Shown: one piece after another, positions 49,416 to 50,472 of the stretch
How positions within the stretch are numbered: the first letter of the stretch is position 1
How the letters are laid out: every line of letters starts with the position of its first letter
Source: Deltaproteobacteria bacterium
Lineage (GTDB): Bacteria > Desulfobacterota > Desulfarculia > Adiutricales > Adiutricaceae
Length of the DNA: 50,472 nucleotides
NCBI GenBank assembly: GCA_031273455.1
Contig: JAISRZ010000034.1
Span: 1-50,472, forward strand
Direction: 5' to 3'
Program-made: the position numbers and the translations under genes
Notes under the pieces: generated by a model
Databases searched by the model: none
What the model was told of the DNA's origin: nothing
Seen by the model: only the letters and a program-made list of their open reading frames with translations

Positions 49416-49811
49416 ATGCTGACACAAACCTTTTTACGGTTGTCAATGGGGTTATTGTTAATCTGTTTGGCCTCCCCAGCCCTGGCCTTAGAACAAAACG
49501 AGAAGCTTAGGGTAGAGAATTTTTTACAGGCCCTGGCCCAAGAAAAGGATCTTATCTTTATCCGTAATGGCCGAGAATATATGGTCAATAGAGCTGTAAA
49601 CCACCTTCGCCGCAAGTTAAACTCGGTTGAGGACAAACTAAGCACGGCGGAGGAATTTATCGACCAAGTGGCTTCCAAATCCAGTTTGTCCGGTAAACCT
49701 TATCTTATCAGGCGACCTGGCGGTCAGAACGAGGAGGCTGGCCCATATTTTCACGAAATTTTGGCGAAAATTCCAAAAAATCCTGCTCCAGAAATTAAAG
49801 TTAGTAAATAA
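49416..49811 (+). CDS. Periplasmic DUF5329-like protein
   Basis: A 131-residue protein with a signal peptide (residues 1-25, ending ALA). The mature part carries the DUF5329 pattern: FIRNGREYMVNRAVNHLRRKLNS (split here by no gap), then STAEEFIDQVASKSSLSGKPY and a final HEIL segment. The function of this family is unknown; its members are exported and usually lie alone. AAGGG upstream supports the ATG at 49416. The length is normal for the family. Confidence 0.82.
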   Translation: MLTQTFLRLSMGLLLICLASPALALEQNEKLRVENFLQALAQEKDLIFIRNGREYMVNRAVNHLRRKLNSVEDKLSTAEEFIDQVASKSSLSGKPYLIRRPGGQNEEAGPYFHEILAKIPKNPAPEIKVSK

Positions 49812-50023
49812 ATGTTTTAGGCCACAACTATTTTTAGAAATTACTTGATATATATATTAATAAACATAAGTAATGATAATTATATATATTTAGACGCAGA
49901 TTTGACGAAAATAGAGGATATGCCAACTAGCCTATCCATAGTCAGTAAAACCCGAATGGCTGTAGAACAATAACCTAAGACAGAGGCCGAAATTCAACGA
50001 GTTTACATTGTCCATATCCATAG

Positions 50024-50290
50024 CCTGGCATTATAGTCAGTGTCGTTTTCGCGGTCCTCCTAACTATCGCCACAGTTACTGTTAGCGGCTATACCTAAAG
50101 GCATGATGAAATAAATGGAGATATTAACGATGATTATGTTTTATCATTAAAATTCACTAGATATGATTTTGAACGAACTATTTTATCAAATGTATATCCT
50201 ATAAAATGTATATATCACTTTCCTAATAAAATAAGTATATTAAAAGACGGTTTATTTGAAACCATTATTCCCTTTTCACCATACGAATAA
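50024..50290 (+). pseudogene. Broken AT-rich gene of unknown type
   Basis: One frame gives a membrane-span-like SVVFAVLLTIATVTVSGYT, an in-frame TAA at 50096, then 63 more codons ending FETIIPFSPYE and a stop. No ATG starts the second part in frame. This is best read as a gene with a nonsense mutation. I do not recognise the product. Confidence 0.4.
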
Positions 50291-50297
50291 TCACCCA

Positions 50298-50320
50298 TGG
50301 CGGGCCCAACCAACCCGCCA
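50298..50320. terminator. Hairpin after the broken gene
   Basis: TGGCGGG / CCCGCCA, a perfect 7-bp stem with a 9-nt loop, 8 nt after the stop at 50290. No T tract. A second hairpin ATCCGA / TCGGAT (50344-50363) follows before the last gene. Confidence 0.45.
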
Positions 50321-50402
50321 CCCAGGACACCTGACCCAGGGCCATCCGATGAAGACTTCGGATTCCCTATAAAAGAGGCTTGATAAAAAGGAGATTTTTT
50401 TC

Positions 50403-50472
50403 ATGAAGTTATGTTATAATTTATCTAGCGTGCGAAAGCGCGCGGCTGATTGGTTTGAGAAATTGTCCGTTG
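50403..50472 (+). CDS. 5' end of a gene cut by the window edge
   Basis: An ATG at 50403, preceded by the strong ribosome site AAAGGAGA, opens a frame beginning MKLCYNLSSVRKRAADWF that runs off the window after 23 codons. The product cannot be identified from so little. The leader contains the hairpin at 50344-50363. Confidence 0.55.
   Translation, partial: MKLCYNLSSVRKRAADWFEKLSV

Noticed and set aside
1-50472. tRNA, rRNA or other standard RNA genes
   Set aside because: I looked for T-loop GTTCRA motifs in tRNA-like contexts and for conserved rRNA segments and saw none I could support.
1-50472. Insertion sequences or transposase genes
   Set aside because: No transposase motif or paired terminal inverted repeats with target duplications were found; the repeats seen are short tandem arrays and a local gene duplication.

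Overview
The window looks like chromosome from an anaerobic, probably host-associated or genome-reducing deltaproteobacterium (Desulfobacterota type). The evidence is an aldehyde:ferredoxin oxidoreductase with two MoeA-type proteins (one fused to a binding-protein domain), a citrate/Na+:H+ antiporter of the kind common in sulfate reducers, SPASM-type radical SAM proteins, and Pro-rich envelope proteins. Most genes are GC-rich but use the leucine codon TTA very often. Long stretches between genes hold no intact gene, and several still show broken coding remnants, which suggests ongoing gene decay. I cannot name the genus from sequence alone.

Layout. 1-1721: decayed DNA with the remains of an AAA-ATPase-like/PD-(D/E)XK protein. 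1753-7708: a compact block of lipoprotein, methionine aminopeptidase, Sel1-repeat protein, radical SAM protein, RecO, RluB-type pseudouridine synthase and FliI, several of them overlapping. 7890-12063: antiporter, Pro-rich protein with a LytR_C-like end, and a second radical SAM/SPASM protein. 12688-13515: an AT-rich, foreign-looking gene resembling the nuclease-like C-terminus of HATPase-containing proteins. 13516-15430: non-coding, with a 16-unit array of a 16-nt repeat.

15431-25320 is the most unusual part. It has a double-AAA+ ATPase with its own strong promoter and structured leader. Facing it are two paralogous WYL-domain regulators and four tandem paralogues of an unrecognised 208-residue protein, each bracketed by small hairpins. 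I propose this as a candidate undescribed AAA+/WYL/paralogue-array system; the functional link is inference.

26190-34605: housekeeping and envelope genes (ExeA-like ATPase, AmpG-like permease, YhhQ-type transporter with a repeat-built tail, SprT-like protease, Pcm, PH/SHOCT protein, zinc-ribbon membrane protein). 35081-37758: an AT-rich island with an OLD/ABC-type AAA ATPase and a two-gene module that fits a Panacea (PanAT) toxin-antitoxin pair, here with a two-TM toxin candidate.

38937-46088: a molybdenum/tungsten enzyme locus: aldehyde:ferredoxin oxidoreductase with a near-consensus promoter, two MoeA proteins on the opposite strand, a short ModE-like regulator, and a single-chain MoaD-MoeB-rhodanese fusion. 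These genes would supply and attach metal to the pterin cofactor of the oxidoreductase. 47002-49811: a 45-residue membrane protein, a sigma-70-family (ECF-like) factor translationally coupled to a His-rich membrane protein, and a DUF5329-like periplasmic protein. The right edge holds a broken AT-rich gene and the first codons of a gene running off the window.
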